From an uncultured Ruminococcus sp. (GTDB lineage: Bacteria > Bacillota > Clostridia > Oscillospirales > Ruminococcaceae), in contig CAKSJP010000006.1 of assembly GCA_934463425.1 (NCBI GenBank), positions 1 to 64,000 on the forward strand: a stretch of DNA of 64,000 nt, written 5' to 3'. Positions 16,538 through 26,090 of the stretch are shown piece by piece. The first letter of the stretch is position 1, and every line of letters starts with the position of its first letter. The notes under the pieces are model-generated. The model was not told the origin of the DNA. It did no database searches and saw only the letters and a program-made list of their open reading frames with translations. The position numbers and the translations under genes are program-made.

Positions 16538-19531
16538 ATGCAATTCAAGAAAAGCAAAACATTCCTGGCTGCTGTTCTGGCTGCTGCGATGACATGCTCC
16601 GCAGTGATTCCGACTGCTGCATCTGCAGCTGGTTCCAGAACCAAGGATGAGGCGTATGGCGATAATTCCTATGCAGCACGTTTCATGTCGCTGTATGATG
16701 ACGTTATCACCAACGGTGTGGAAAACGGTTATATGTCCAGCACCAACACCGTAAACGGCGGCCTGGGCATCCCGTATCACTCGGTAGAAGAGCTGTGTAT
16801 CGAAGCTCCGGACTATGGTCACGAGACAACTTCTGAGGCACTGTCTTACCTGGTATGGGCTGCAGCAATGCGCGATAACATCGTAAACGATGCAATCAAG
16901 GGCGAAGTTACTGTAAAGAACGTAAAGGATGCTTCTACAGAATCCGTCGGCGATCTGTCCAAGGCATGGAAGACCATGGAAGCTACCATGATCCCGGATC
17001 AGCAGGGCGGCAACTTCATGTCCAAGGGCGGTCAGCTGAGCGCTACTTACAGCGATGAGTGGCAGCAGGTTGAACAGTACCCGACTGACATGCAGGCAGG
17101 AAACACTGCACAGAACCCGATCCACCAGAGCTTCTGCTCCGTATACGGCAGCGATAAGGGCCTGTACCTGATGCACTGGCTGGCTGACGTAGATGACTGG
17201 TATGGCTTCGGCGGCGTAAATGGTTCTCAGGGCAAGCAGAACGGCGTTACTACAAGCGGCAGCAGACAGTTCACACTGATCAACACCTTCCAGCGCGGCG
17301 AACAGGAATCCTGCTGGGAGACCATTCCGCACGCTTGTACCGACCTGCACAAGAGCTATGGTATTAGAGGCAACGGCGGCATGAAGGGCTTCTTCAATAC
17401 AGAAGACAACCCGGCTGAGCAGTGGTCTTATACCAACGCACCGGACGCAGAAGACCGTGCAATCCAGGCGGTTTACGATGCAAACAGATGGGGCGTAGGC
17501 GCTCAGACTGTTGAATCCAAGTGGGGCGGCAGCCAGTCTATCTCCGCACTGGCAGCTAAAATGGGTGATGAGACCCGTAACAATATGTACGATAAGTACT
17601 ACAAGGCAATCGGCTGCCAGAATGCAGGGGCATCTAGCGGTGAAAATGGTAAGCATTACCTGATGAACTGGTACACCTCCTGGGGCGGCGCAATGGACGG
17701 CACATGGGCATGGCAGATCGGTGCATCTCACATGCACGAATTCTATCAGAACCCGCTGGCTGCATACGCACTGGTAAATGATTCTGAGTTGAAGGGCAAT
17801 ATGAAGGCACAGGGCGCAGCTGATGACTTCCAGACTTCTCTGGAGAGACAGATCGAGCTGTATCTGTGGCTGCTGTCTGCTGACGGCCCGATCGCCGGCG
17901 GCTGCACCAACTCCTGGAACGGCCGTTATGAGAAGTATCCGTCTGGTCAGGCTACCTTCTATGATATGGCATATGTAGAGCACCCGGTATATGCTGACCC
18001 TGGTTCTAACCACTGGATCGGTAACCAGGTATGGGCTGTACAGCGTCTGGCTGAACTGTACTATGTTGTAAAGAACGGCGGCGAGAATCCGACCATCGCA
18101 CAGACCGGTCTGACTCTGACCGAGGCTCTGGAACAGGTTCTGGATCGCTGGGTAGGCTGGTTCATGGACAACACCATCCTGGGTAAGGCAAACGGCGAAA
18201 AGACATTCTCTGCAAAGTATGAGCCGTATGACACTACTGAAACAGAGTTTACAATTCCGGATCTGAGCAAGGGCATTACAGATGACGGTGAGTCCTTCTC
18301 TATCCCGTCCAGCCTGATCTGGTCTGGTCAGCCGAATTCCTGGAACGGTAAGTATCAGGAAAACAGCAACCTGACCTGCACCATCGTTGGCTACGGCGAC
18401 GGTGACCTGGGCTGCGTATCCTCTCTGGCAAACACTCTGATCTACTATGCAAAGGCAAAGGGCGTTGCAACAGGCGATATCGCTGCTGCAAAGACCTCTT
18501 ATGAAAACAAGAAGGCTGCTGCATCCACTTCTACTGATGAACTGGCACAGCAGGCTCTGTACCTGGGCAAACAGCTCCTGGATAGAGAGTGGAACAAGTA
18601 TCGTGATGACATCGGTCTGGGTGTATCCGATCACAACACCAACCTGAAGCGTCTGTGGGAGACCGAGCTGGCTCTGCCGGATGGCACTACACAGAATGGT
18701 CAGGGCAAAACTCTGAGCAAGGAGCGCTATACTGGTAAGATGCCGAATGGCGATGTCGTTGAAAACGGCGTTCCGTTCGTAGATATCCGTTCCAACTACA
18801 AGGATACTACCGGCGAGTACATGAAGAAGGACGCAAACGGAAAGACCATGTACGATTATGCCAAGGAATGCTATGATGCAAACGGCAACACCGATGACTA
18901 CTACTTCACACTGCACAGATTCTGGCATGCAGGTGACATCATGATGGCTCTGGGTACAATGCATGAGCTGTATCCGGATATGCCGGTTGATGACAGCAGC
19001 GATCCGTCTGAAGATCTGAAGGTTACTCCGTCCGACGTTACAGTTGAAGTTGGCAAGACTGAGACACTGAAGCCGAATCAGGATGGCTGCTCCTTCAAGA
19101 GCGCTGATGAATCTGTAGCAACTGTTGATGAAAAGGGTGTTGTTACTGGCGTAAAGGCTGGTGAAACCACTATCACAGTTTCTAAGGATGGCAAGACAGC
19201 TGAAGTTAAGGTAACTGTTACTGATTCTTCTGTAACCACTACCACCACAGATTCCACCACAACAAGCGGTTCTGATACAACTACAACCACAGGTTCCAGC
19301 GATCCGAGCGATGTTCTGCTGGGCGATACCAACCTGGATGCTCGTGTAGATATCACAGACGCAGTTCTGCTGAACAAGTATGTATCTGGCGCTGTACAGT
19401 TCACTGAGCAGCAGCTCCTGAACGGTGACTGCTACGATCAGGGCGGCGAACTGGATGCAAGCGATGCAACTGCACTGCTGAAGTTCCTGGTTCACACCAT
19501 CGAGTCCCTGCCGGAAACTGCTAATAACTAA
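16538..19531 (+). CDS. GH48 processive cellulase with Big2 domain and dockerin
   Basis: A 997-aa exported cellulase, a hallmark enzyme of cellulosomes, expected to release cellobiose processively from cellulose chain ends. A signal peptide ends near Ala30-Ala31. The GH48 domain fills about 40-815; the diagnostic CIEAPDYGHETTSEAL is present, and Glu89 and Glu100 have the same 11-residue spacing as the Glu44/Glu55 pair of clostridial Cel48F (from memory). A Big2-type Ig domain follows (about 826-897, SVATVDEKGVVTGVKAGETT), then a short Thr linker and a dockerin (about 925-997). The first dockerin loop is regular (GDTNLDARVDITDAVLL); the second, GDCYDQGGELDASDA, has Tyr and Gln at calcium positions. 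The start follows GAGAGGGG. Single gene between its own promoter and a strong terminator. Codon choice is strongly biased, consistent with high expression. Confidence 0.95.
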   Translation: MQFKKSKTFLAAVLAAAMTCSAVIPTAASAAGSRTKDEAYGDNSYAARFMSLYDDVITNGVENGYMSSTNTVNGGLGIPYHSVEELCIEAPDYGHETTSEALSYLVWAAAMRDNIVNDAIKGEVTVKNVKDASTESVGDLSKAWKTMEATMIPDQQGGNFMSKGGQLSATYSDEWQQVEQYPTDMQAGNTAQNPIHQSFCSVYGSDKGLYLMHWLADVDDWYGFGGVNGSQGKQNGVTTSGSRQFTLINTFQRGEQESCWETIPHACTDLHKSYGIRGNGGMKGFFNTEDNPAEQWSYTNAPDAEDRAIQAVYDANRWGVGAQTVESKWGGSQSISALAAKMGDETRNNMYDKYYKAIGCQNAGASSGENGKHYLMNWYTSWGGAMDGTWAWQIGASHMHEFYQNPLAAYALVNDSELKGNMKAQGAADDFQTSLERQIELYLWLLSADGPIAGGCTNSWNGRYEKYPSGQATFYDMAYVEHPVYADPGSNHWIGNQVWAVQRLAELYYVVKNGGENPTIAQTGLTLTEALEQVLDRWVGWFMDNTILGKANGEKTFSAKYEPYDTTETEFTIPDLSKGITDDGESFSIPSSLIWSGQPNSWNGKYQENSNLTCTIVGYGDGDLGCVSSLANTLIYYAKAKGVATGDIAAAKTSYENKKAAASTSTDELAQQALYLGKQLLDREWNKYRDDIGLGVSDHNTNLKRLWETELALPDGTTQNGQGKTLSKERYTGKMPNGDVVENGVPFVDIRSNYKDTTGEYMKKDANGKTMYDYAKECYDANGNTDDYYFTLHRFWHAGDIMMALGTMHELYPDMPVDDSSDPSEDLKVTPSDVTVEVGKTETLKPNQDGCSFKSADESVATVDEKGVVTGVKAGETTITVSKDGKTAEVKVTVTDSSVTTTTTDSTTTSGSDTTTTTGSSDPSDVLLGDTNLDARVDITDAVLLNKYVSGAVQFTEQQLLNGDCYDQGGELDASDATALLKFLVHTIESLPETANN

Positions 19532-19541
19532 AAATTAAAAG

Positions 19542-19604
19542 CGATTTTATAAAATCGTTTTCAGTCAAAAGCACCACAGCTGAAATATGCTGTGGTGCTT
19601 TTTG
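19542..19604 (+). terminator. Terminator of the GH48 gene, preceded by a palindrome
   Basis: AAAAGCACCACAGC (19567-19580) pairs with GCTGTGGTGCTTTT (19589-19602) and is followed by T residues: a strong rho-independent terminator. Just upstream lies a perfect 16-bp palindrome, CGATTTTATAAAATCG (19542-19557). Confidence 0.9.
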
Positions 19605-19637
19605 CTTTGCTGCCGGGAAAAAGTTTTTCAATATGAC

Positions 19638-19666
19638 TTGATTTTTTGGCGCTGAAATGGTATAAT
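19638..19666 (+). promoter_or_regulatory. Promoter of the yicC-gmk-rpoZ-priA run
   Basis: TTGATT (19638-19643), 17-bp spacer, TATAAT (19661-19666) with an extended -10 (TGG immediately before). About 55 nt before the yicC start. Confidence 0.7.
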
Positions 19667-19721
19667 TAGATATTATGGAATAATAGCGCATGCGGTGCTG
19701 TTCACAAGGAGTGTGACATTT

Positions 19722-20636
19722 TTGAAGAGTATGACAGGTTACGGCCGCGCTGCGGTACGGGCGGAACGCTATGAGATCACGGTGGAAGTGCATTCGGTTA
19801 ACCATCGCTTTTTGGAAACCTCAGTGCGTTTGCCCCGCAGCTTCAGCTATCTGGAGGAAAAGCTCAAGGAACAGGTGAAGCAGGCGGTTGCCCGCGGCAA
19901 AACGGAAATCACCCTCACCATGCAGCCGATTGGGGACAAAGCTACAGAAGTGGAGATCAACCACGATGTCGTGACGGCATATCTTCGCGCGGTTGCAGCA
20001 GAAAACGAACTGCTCCGGAGAGATGGCTTTCAAGAAAATCAGATCGTAATGGACGCTGCGGCAGATGCGCTGCCGTTTTCCACATTGCTGCGAATCCCGG
20101 ATGCGTTTCAGGTACGCCAGACGGCGGATGACCCGGAGGAGATCTGGGCGCAGGTCCAGCCGGCGGCAGAGGAGGCACTGCGGCAGTTTGTTGCCATGCG
20201 TGAAACAGAGGGAAAGCGCATGGGAGAGGATGTGGCATTTCATCTGGATAATCTGGAAAAGATGACAGATGAGGTGGAACGGCTCGTTCCGGAAAGCGTA
20301 ACACAGTATCATGACAAGCTTTATCGGAAAATAACGGAACTGCTGGGAGACCACACCGTGGAGGAGTCTCGTCTGGTGACCGAAACGGCTCTGGTGGCAG
20401 AAAAAATCGCAGTGGATGAAGAACTGGTGCGGCTGCACAGCCATATCGCCCAGTTCCGGGCGTTTTTGCAGAGCACAGAACCAGTGGGCAGAAAAATGGA
20501 TTTTCTGGTGCAGGAAATGAACCGTGAGGTCAATACCACCGGCTCAAAATCGCAGTCATTGGAAATCACAAAACTGGTAGTGGATATGAAGTCGGAGATC
20601 GAAAAAATCCGGGAACAGATCCAGAATATCGAATAA
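19722..20636 (+). CDS. yicC: YicC family protein (putative endoribonuclease)
   Basis: A 304-aa cytoplasmic protein. I place the start at the TTG at 19722 (LKSMTGYGRA): AAGGAG lies 10 nt upstream and KSMTGYG is the invariant start of the family; an in-frame ATG nine codons upstream has no site. The YicC N-terminal domain (about 1-155) is followed by the DUF1732 C-terminal domain with EIEKIREQIQNIE at the end. YicC homologues have been reported as endoribonucleases acting on small RNAs; the role in Bacillota (YloC) is less clear. It heads the housekeeping run and stands next to gmk as in Bacillus, but without remA between. Confidence 0.88.
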   Translation: MKSMTGYGRAAVRAERYEITVEVHSVNHRFLETSVRLPRSFSYLEEKLKEQVKQAVARGKTEITLTMQPIGDKATEVEINHDVVTAYLRAVAAENELLRRDGFQENQIVMDAAADALPFSTLLRIPDAFQVRQTADDPEEIWAQVQPAAEEALRQFVAMRETEGKRMGEDVAFHLDNLEKMTDEVERLVPESVTQYHDKLYRKITELLGDHTVEESRLVTETALVAEKIAVDEELVRLHSHIAQFRAFLQSTEPVGRKMDFLVQEMNREVNTTGSKSQSLEITKLVVDMKSEIEKIREQIQNIE

Positions 20637-20650
20637 AGGAAGTGTGCAGC

Positions 20651-21253
20651 ATGAAACAAGGTACATTGTACGTGGTATCCGGGCCGTCCGGCTGCGGAAA
20701 AGGCACGATTTTGAAGGAAGTCCTGAAAGATCCCAATCTGTATTTTTCTGTTTCGGCAACGACCCGCGCTCCGCGTCCGGGCGAAGTCGACGGCGTGAAT
20801 TATCGCTTTATGACCAATGAGGCATTTGAAGCGCTGATCGCACAGGACGGCTTTCTGGAATATGCCGGCTACTGTGAGCATTATTACGGTTCACCGAAAC
20901 AGCCGGTAGAGGAACATCTTGCCATGGGACAGGATGTGATCCTGGAGATCGAAGTGGAAGGCGCAATGAAAGTCCGTGCAGCGCGGCCGGACGCGGTATT
21001 TCTCTTTATCCTGCCGCCGTCGCTGTCAGAACTGGAACAGCGTCTCCGCGGACGCGGCACAGAGGCGGAAGAGGTTGTGCAGAAGCGCGTTGCACAGGCA
21101 AAGCGCGAGATCGGAACCGCTGTGAAATACGATTATGTTGTCATTAACGATGACCTGGACACCGCGATTGCAGATGTCAAGGCAATTCTGCGCGCAGGTG
21201 CGCATAAAACTGAAAAAAATCTGGAAGAAATTGAAGAGGTGCTGAAAAAATGA
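20651..21253 (+). CDS. gmk: Guanylate kinase
   Basis: A 200-aa enzyme that phosphorylates GMP to GDP with ATP. The P-loop is SGPSGCGKGT, and the GMP-binding region SATTRAPRPGEVDGVNY is typical. The start at the ATG at 20651 is favoured by AAAGGAAG about 8 nt upstream; a GTG three codons earlier would overlap that site. The gene ends in a 4-bp overlap with rpoZ, the standard arrangement. Confidence 0.95.
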   Translation: MKQGTLYVVSGPSGCGKGTILKEVLKDPNLYFSVSATTRAPRPGEVDGVNYRFMTNEAFEALIAQDGFLEYAGYCEHYYGSPKQPVEEHLAMGQDVILEIEVEGAMKVRAARPDAVFLFILPPSLSELEQRLRGRGTEAEEVVQKRVAQAKREIGTAVKYDYVVINDDLDTAIADVKAILRAGAHKTEKNLEEIEEVLKK

Positions 21254-21462
21254 ATATGTTAAGACCGTCTGTGAATCAGCTGATCACAAAAAATGAAAGC
21301 AGTTACTCCCTGGTAATCGGCGTGGCAAAGCGTGCCCGCGAGATCGCAGATGAACTCTATGAAAACGGAAAGACCCTGGAAGAAAAGCCGGTAAAGACTG
21401 CGGTGCGGGAGCTGGCTGCCGGGAAATACCGCATCGTGGATGACGAAGAACAGCTGCACTGA
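21250..21462 (+). CDS. rpoZ: RNA polymerase omega subunit
   Basis: A 70-aa protein that stabilises the beta' subunit of RNA polymerase. It begins MNMLRPSVNQLITKNESSYS and contains the conserved VAKRAREI helix, and has the normal length for Bacillota. It is translationally coupled to gmk by an ATGA overlap. The coaBC gene that often follows rpoZ is absent; priA starts 5 bp later. Confidence 0.95.
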   Translation: MNMLRPSVNQLITKNESSYSLVIGVAKRAREIADELYENGKTLEEKPVKTAVRELAAGKYRIVDDEEQLH

Positions 21463-21467
21463 GTCGA

Positions 21468-23909
21468 ATGGAACTGCCTCGTATCTGGTGCGTCGGCGTT
21501 GCTGTCTGTGCCGCATCCTACACCTTTGACCGCCTGTTCTCCTATGTATCCACCCAGGAGATCCCGGTAGGCTGCCGCGTGGTCGTTCCCTTTGGAAAAG
21601 GAAACGCCAAGCGTGTGGGCATTGTTTTGTCCAGTGCGGAACAGCCGCAGACGGAGCAGCAGCTGAAGCCGGTTTTGTCCGTGGTGGACAAACAGCCGAT
21701 TTTGTCTCCGGAAATGCTGGAAATGGTATTCTGGCTCAAGGAAATGACGTTCTGCACCTATTATGATGCAGTGCGCACCATTCTGCCTGCCGGAATGCAG
21801 GTGCAGCTGGTGGAGACGATCTCTCTGGCAGAGCCGCAGCCGGAAGCTGCCCTGACTGAAGCGGAGGAGCATCTGCTGTTCTTCCTGCACTGCGCCAAGA
21901 CCAAGCAGGAGTTTCGGCGGATTCTGGCGGACGCTGACGCACAGGGGAAAAAAGTCGTCGATGCTCTGGTACAAAAGGGCTTTTTGCGCCGGGTGGAAAC
22001 AGTAAAAGAAAAGACCCACGGACAGACTGGCATCAAGATGCTGCGGATGGCTGTGCCGCCGGAGGAAGTTCCGCCGCTGACCAAGGCACAGCAAAAACTG
22101 GTGCGCATTTTGCAGGAAACAGATGCCGTTTCCGAAAAGGAAGCATGCTATCTCAGCGGTGTGACCTCCGCGGTGGCGAAAAAGCTGGTGCAGAACGGTG
22201 TGGCAGAAGCTTATACCGTAAAGCCGGCAGTGCATCTGTACACAGATGACGGACAAAAGCAAACGCCGGAGGACATCATTCTCTCTGCGGAACAGCAGGC
22301 AGTCTATGACCGGATGACGGCGGCCCTGGAGGAAGGCATGCACTGCTTTCTGCTTCACGGTGTGACCGGAAGCGGCAAGACCAGTGTGTTCATTCGATTG
22401 ATCCACACGGTGGTGCAGCGCGGCAAACAGGTGATCCTGCTGGTGCCGGAGATCGCTCTGACACCGCAGATCGTGGAGCAGTTTTATCGGCTGTTCGGAA
22501 ATATCGTTGCTGTGGTGCACAGCGAGCTGTCTTTGGGACAGCGCAGTGAAACATGGCGCAGCATCGCATCCGGTGCGGTAAAGATCATCATCGGGACGCG
22601 AAGCGCTGTGTTTGCGCCGGTGCAGAACCTGGGGCTGATCGTGGTGGACGAAGAGGGCGAGCGCACCTATAAATCGGACAGCGCGCCCCGGTATCATGCT
22701 ATTTCCGTGGCGAAAAAGCGCTGTCAGACCCATCAGTGTCCCCTGCTTCTGGCATCGGCGACACCCTCAGTGGAAAGCTATTATTATGCCAAGCGCGGGA
22801 TCTATACCCTGTTGGAAATGAAGCAGCGGTATAACCAGGGGGCACTTCCTCAGGTGGAAGTGGCGGATATGCAGGAGGAGAAAACAGCCGGAAATGACGG
22901 CATGTTTTCCGAGACACTGGCACAGGCGCTCCGGGAAAATCTGGAGGCCGGAAACCAGTCGCTGCTGCTGCTGAACCGCCGGGGTTATCATACCATCATC
23001 AGTTGTGCTTCCTGCAATCAGCCGGTATACTGTCCCAATTGCAGCATCCCTATGACTTATCATAAGGTAAACGGCAGTCTGATGTGCCATTACTGCGGAC
23101 ACACCCAGGACATGGTGGAAGCCTGCCCGTCCTGCGGCAGCAAGCATCTGCGGAAAATGGGCTTTGGGACACAGCGCCTGGAAGAGGAGCTGAAAGCCAT
23201 TGTTCCGGATGCCCGTGTGCTCCGGATGGATGCAGACACCACAATGTCCCGATATGCCTATGAGGAACGGTTCAATGAGTTTCGACGCGGAAAGTATGAC
23301 ATTATGCTGGGAACGCAGATGATCGGCAAGGGACTGGACTTTCCCGATGTGACACTGGTGGGCGTTTTGTCGATTGATAAGGCGCTGTATGCCGGAGATT
23401 TCCGCAGCTATGAACGGACATTTTCGCTGATTACACAGGTCGTGGGCAGAGGCGGCAGAGGCGATAAGCCGGGGCGCGCCATTCTGCAAACCAGTATGCC
23501 CGATCACTATGTGCTGCGGCTTGCGGCACAGCAGGCATATCCGGCGTTTTATGCCCAGGAGATCGCGCTGCGGCGGCAGCTGATCTTTCCGCCTATCTGC
23601 GATATCTGCGTGATCGGCTTTACCGGGATGCGGGAACAAGAGGTGCGCAGCGCGGCACTGCATACAGCAGACGTGCTGAAGCGGCAGATTCAGAGCACTG
23701 GCTTTTCCTATCCCATCTGGGTGTTGGATCCGGTGCCCTGCATCTACGGACGCATCAATGGGAAATACCGCTATCAGCTGATTATCAAATGCAAGAACAC
23801 AAAACCCTACCGTGCACTGATCCAGGCGGTGCTGGCAGAAGCCGGTGCAGACCGCAGCTTTGCAAGAGTGCATCTGTATGCGGATATGAACGGAGATATC
23901 GGTGTCTGA
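21468..23909 (+). CDS. priA: Primosomal helicase PriA
   Basis: An 813-aa replication-restart helicase that reloads the replisome at stalled forks. It has the N-terminal DNA-binding domain (CVGVAVCAASYTFDRLFSY), a winged helix, a helicase core with Walker A GVTGSGKT, and the zinc cluster CASCNQPVYCPNC ... CHYCGH ... CPSCG inserted between the helicase lobes. The DEAH-type box, normally DEEH in PriA, reads DEEG (residues 394-397, VVDEEGERTYKSD), which is unusual. Helicase lobe 2 has TQVVGRGGRGDKPG. No strong ribosome-binding site is seen; the start follows rpoZ directly, so coupling is likely. Confidence 0.93.
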   Translation: MELPRIWCVGVAVCAASYTFDRLFSYVSTQEIPVGCRVVVPFGKGNAKRVGIVLSSAEQPQTEQQLKPVLSVVDKQPILSPEMLEMVFWLKEMTFCTYYDAVRTILPAGMQVQLVETISLAEPQPEAALTEAEEHLLFFLHCAKTKQEFRRILADADAQGKKVVDALVQKGFLRRVETVKEKTHGQTGIKMLRMAVPPEEVPPLTKAQQKLVRILQETDAVSEKEACYLSGVTSAVAKKLVQNGVAEAYTVKPAVHLYTDDGQKQTPEDIILSAEQQAVYDRMTAALEEGMHCFLLHGVTGSGKTSVFIRLIHTVVQRGKQVILLVPEIALTPQIVEQFYRLFGNIVAVVHSELSLGQRSETWRSIASGAVKIIIGTRSAVFAPVQNLGLIVVDEEGERTYKSDSAPRYHAISVAKKRCQTHQCPLLLASATPSVESYYYAKRGIYTLLEMKQRYNQGALPQVEVADMQEEKTAGNDGMFSETLAQALRENLEAGNQSLLLLNRRGYHTIISCASCNQPVYCPNCSIPMTYHKVNGSLMCHYCGHTQDMVEACPSCGSKHLRKMGFGTQRLEEELKAIVPDARVLRMDADTTMSRYAYEERFNEFRRGKYDIMLGTQMIGKGLDFPDVTLVGVLSIDKALYAGDFRSYERTFSLITQVVGRGGRGDKPGRAILQTSMPDHYVLRLAAQQAYPAFYAQEIALRRQLIFPPICDICVIGFTGMREQEVRSAALHTADVLKRQIQSTGFSYPIWVLDPVPCIYGRINGKYRYQLIIKCKNTKPYRALIQAVLAEAGADRSFARVHLYADMNGDIGV

Positions 23910-23952
23910 CGGTGAAGGGCGGCAATGCCCTGAAATATATGGAGGAATATCT

Positions 23953-24423
23953 ATGGCAATTCGACGTATTGTAAAAGAGGGAGATCCGATCCTGCGGATG
24001 AAATGCCGTCCGGTGACAGAGTTCGGCGACAAGCTGGATCAGCTGTTGGATGATATGCATGAGACATTGGATCAGGCGAACGGTGTCGGTCTGGCTGCGC
24101 CGCAGGTAGGCTATTGCCGCCGCCTTTTCATTATGCATCTGGGAGAAATGCGCATCGAAGCCATCAACCCGGAGATCCGAAAGACAAGCGGAAAGCAGTA
24201 CGTTCTGGAAGGCTGTCTCTCTGTCCCCAACAAATGGGGCTATGTGACACGTCCGAATAAGTGCAGGCTCCGCGCGCAGAACCGAAAGGGCGAGTGGTTT
24301 GAAATGACGCTGACCGGACTGGGCGCGCAGTGCACCTGTCATGAAAATGCCCATCTGGACGGACAGCTTTTCATCGACGTTGTGGAAGAATTTGTAGATC
24401 CGGAGGATTTGGAGGAAGCATGA
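23953..24423 (+). CDS. def: Peptide deformylase
   Basis: A 156-aa metalloenzyme that removes the formyl group from the initiator methionine. The start at 23953 (MAIRRIVKEGDP) has GGAGGA 6 nt upstream. Motif I is GVGLAAPQVG, motif II is EGCLSVP with the metal Cys, and motif III is CHENAHLDG, keeping HExxH although the usual Asp before the second His is Ala. Overlaps fmt by 4 bp; the two enzymes add and remove the same formyl group. Confidence 0.94.
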   Translation: MAIRRIVKEGDPILRMKCRPVTEFGDKLDQLLDDMHETLDQANGVGLAAPQVGYCRRLFIMHLGEMRIEAINPEIRKTSGKQYVLEGCLSVPNKWGYVTRPNKCRLRAQNRKGEWFEMTLTGLGAQCTCHENAHLDGQLFIDVVEEFVDPEDLEEA

Positions 24424-25343
24424 GAATCGTTTATATGGGAACGCCTGATATCGCAGTGCCGACGCTGCGGTTTCTGGCAGAGAGTGAACATGAGATCGTA
24501 GGCGTTCTGACACAGCCCGACCGTCCCAAGGGGCGCGGCCATCATGTGATTTCTACGCCGGTAAAGTTGGCGGCAGTGGAGTGCGGCATTCCGGTATTTC
24601 AGCCCTATTCTCTGCGAAAGGGCGAATCCGCAGAGACAGCCCTGAAGATCCTGCAGCGCCTTGCGCCGGACTTGATCGTGGTATTGGCTTATGGTCAGAT
24701 TCTGCCGAAGGAAGTGCTGGAGCTGCCGAAGTACGGCTGTATCAATCTCCATGCATCACTGCTTCCGGCATATCGGGGCGCAGCGCCCATCCAGTGGGTG
24801 CTCCTGAATGGTGAGACCAAAACCGGCGTCACTGCCCAGCAAATGGCAGAGGGACTGGACACCGGCGATATGCTGGTAAAAAAGGAAATCACCATTGGAG
24901 CAGAGGAAACCGCAGAGGAGCTGTACGAACGGCTGTCAGAACTCTGCGTGGAAACCCTGAGCGAAACACTGGAACAGCTGGAAGCAGGCACCTTGCAGGG
25001 CATTCCGCAGGACGATGCGGAATCTTCTTATGCATCGCGTATCACAAAGGAAATGTCTGCACTGGATTTTGCGCGTCCGGCGGCAGAACTGCACAACCTG
25101 ATCCGCGGCATTACCGGCTTTACCAAGCTGGACGGCAAGCGGCTGAAAATATACCGCTCCCATGTGGTGGAGCATGTTTCCGGAGAAGCCGGGATCATTG
25201 CGGATGCAGAAAACTTCGTGGTCGCATGCGGCGATGGAAACGGACTGCAGTTCATAGAAATCCAGCCGGAGGGCAAGCGCCGCATGCAGACTGCTGACTT
25301 TCTCCGGGGAAAGAAACTGGAAAAGGGTGAAAAGTTGGGGTAA
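24420..25343 (+). CDS. fmt: Methionyl-tRNA formyltransferase
   Basis: A 307-aa enzyme that formylates Met-tRNAi with 10-formyl-tetrahydrofolate. It begins MRIVYMGTPDIAVPTL, and the folate/catalytic region HASLLPAYRGAAPIQW is intact (Asn, His and Asp of the family: INLHASLLP and GLDTGDML). A C-terminal OB-fold domain (about 205-300) binds the tRNA. Start codon overlaps the def stop (ATGA). Confidence 0.95.
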   Translation: MRIVYMGTPDIAVPTLRFLAESEHEIVGVLTQPDRPKGRGHHVISTPVKLAAVECGIPVFQPYSLRKGESAETALKILQRLAPDLIVVLAYGQILPKEVLELPKYGCINLHASLLPAYRGAAPIQWVLLNGETKTGVTAQQMAEGLDTGDMLVKKEITIGAEETAEELYERLSELCVETLSETLEQLEAGTLQGIPQDDAESSYASRITKEMSALDFARPAAELHNLIRGITGFTKLDGKRLKIYRSHVVEHVSGEAGIIADAENFVVACGDGNGLQFIEIQPEGKRRMQTADFLRGKKLEKGEKLG

Positions 25344-25379
25344 TGCGCCGCGGGAACAAGAGAAAGTGAGGAAATCGTT

Positions 25380-26090
25380 ATGCTGTATTACGGCGGATTT
25401 TTTGATGTAGGCTATGTTCTGGTGCTGATCGGACTTCTGATCAGCCTGTGGGCATCCTGGAATGTGAAATCCACATTCCGGCGGTATCAGAATACCCGGA
25501 ACAGCCGCGGTCTGACGGCGGCACAGGTGGCGCGTCAGATCCTGGATGACAACGGACTGTATCAGATTCGGATCGAACGCGTTAGCGGCAATCTGACCGA
25601 TCACTATGACCCGAAGGGCAATGTGATCCGTCTGTCGGACAGCGTGCACGATTCCACTTCGGTCGCTGCCATTGGTGTTGCCGCCCACGAGTGCGGACAT
25701 GCCGTACAGCATGCTGTGAACTACTTTCCCATGCAGATCCGCAGTGCCATCATCCCGGTGACGCAGCTGGGCTCCCGGCTGTGGTATATCGTCTTTGTAT
25801 TGGGGCTGATCTTCAGCAATTCCTATGCCGGTATGCCGCTGCAAATGATCGGCATCCTGCTGTTTTCGCTGATCGTGCTCTTTCAGCTGGTGACGCTTCC
25901 GGTGGAATTTAACGCCAGCCGGCGCGCCATGCAGACTCTGGAAAGCCGCTATATCCTGGCAGGCGAAGAACTCAGCGGCGCACGAAAGGTGCTGACTGCT
26001 GCTGCACTGACCTATGTTGCTGCGCTGTTGGGCAGCATTTTGCAGCTGATCCGTCTGTTGGGCGTTTCTAAGAGGAATAATCGAAGATGA
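25380..26090 (+). CDS. YugP-like membrane zinc metallopeptidase
   Basis: A 236-aa membrane protein: a helix at about 8-25, a soluble segment with the zinc site HECGH (His103, Glu104, His107), then three more hydrophobic stretches and the sequence PVEFNASRRAM, which supplies the third ligand in this family. Substrate unknown; members are often encoded between fmt and rsmB in Bacillota, as here. It overlaps rsmB by 4 bp. The ribosome-binding site is GAAAGTGAGG. Confidence 0.88.
   Translation: MLYYGGFFDVGYVLVLIGLLISLWASWNVKSTFRRYQNTRNSRGLTAAQVARQILDDNGLYQIRIERVSGNLTDHYDPKGNVIRLSDSVHDSTSVAAIGVAAHECGHAVQHAVNYFPMQIRSAIIPVTQLGSRLWYIVFVLGLIFSNSYAGMPLQMIGILLFSLIVLFQLVTLPVEFNASRRAMQTLESRYILAGEELSGARKVLTAAALTYVAALLGSILQLIRLLGVSKRNNRR

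Noticed and set aside
16532..19495. 987-codon open frame antisense to the GH48 gene
   Set aside because: It mirrors the cellulase almost end to end, has a Cys/Ile/Leu-rich composition with no domain, and arises from the biased codon use of the real gene.
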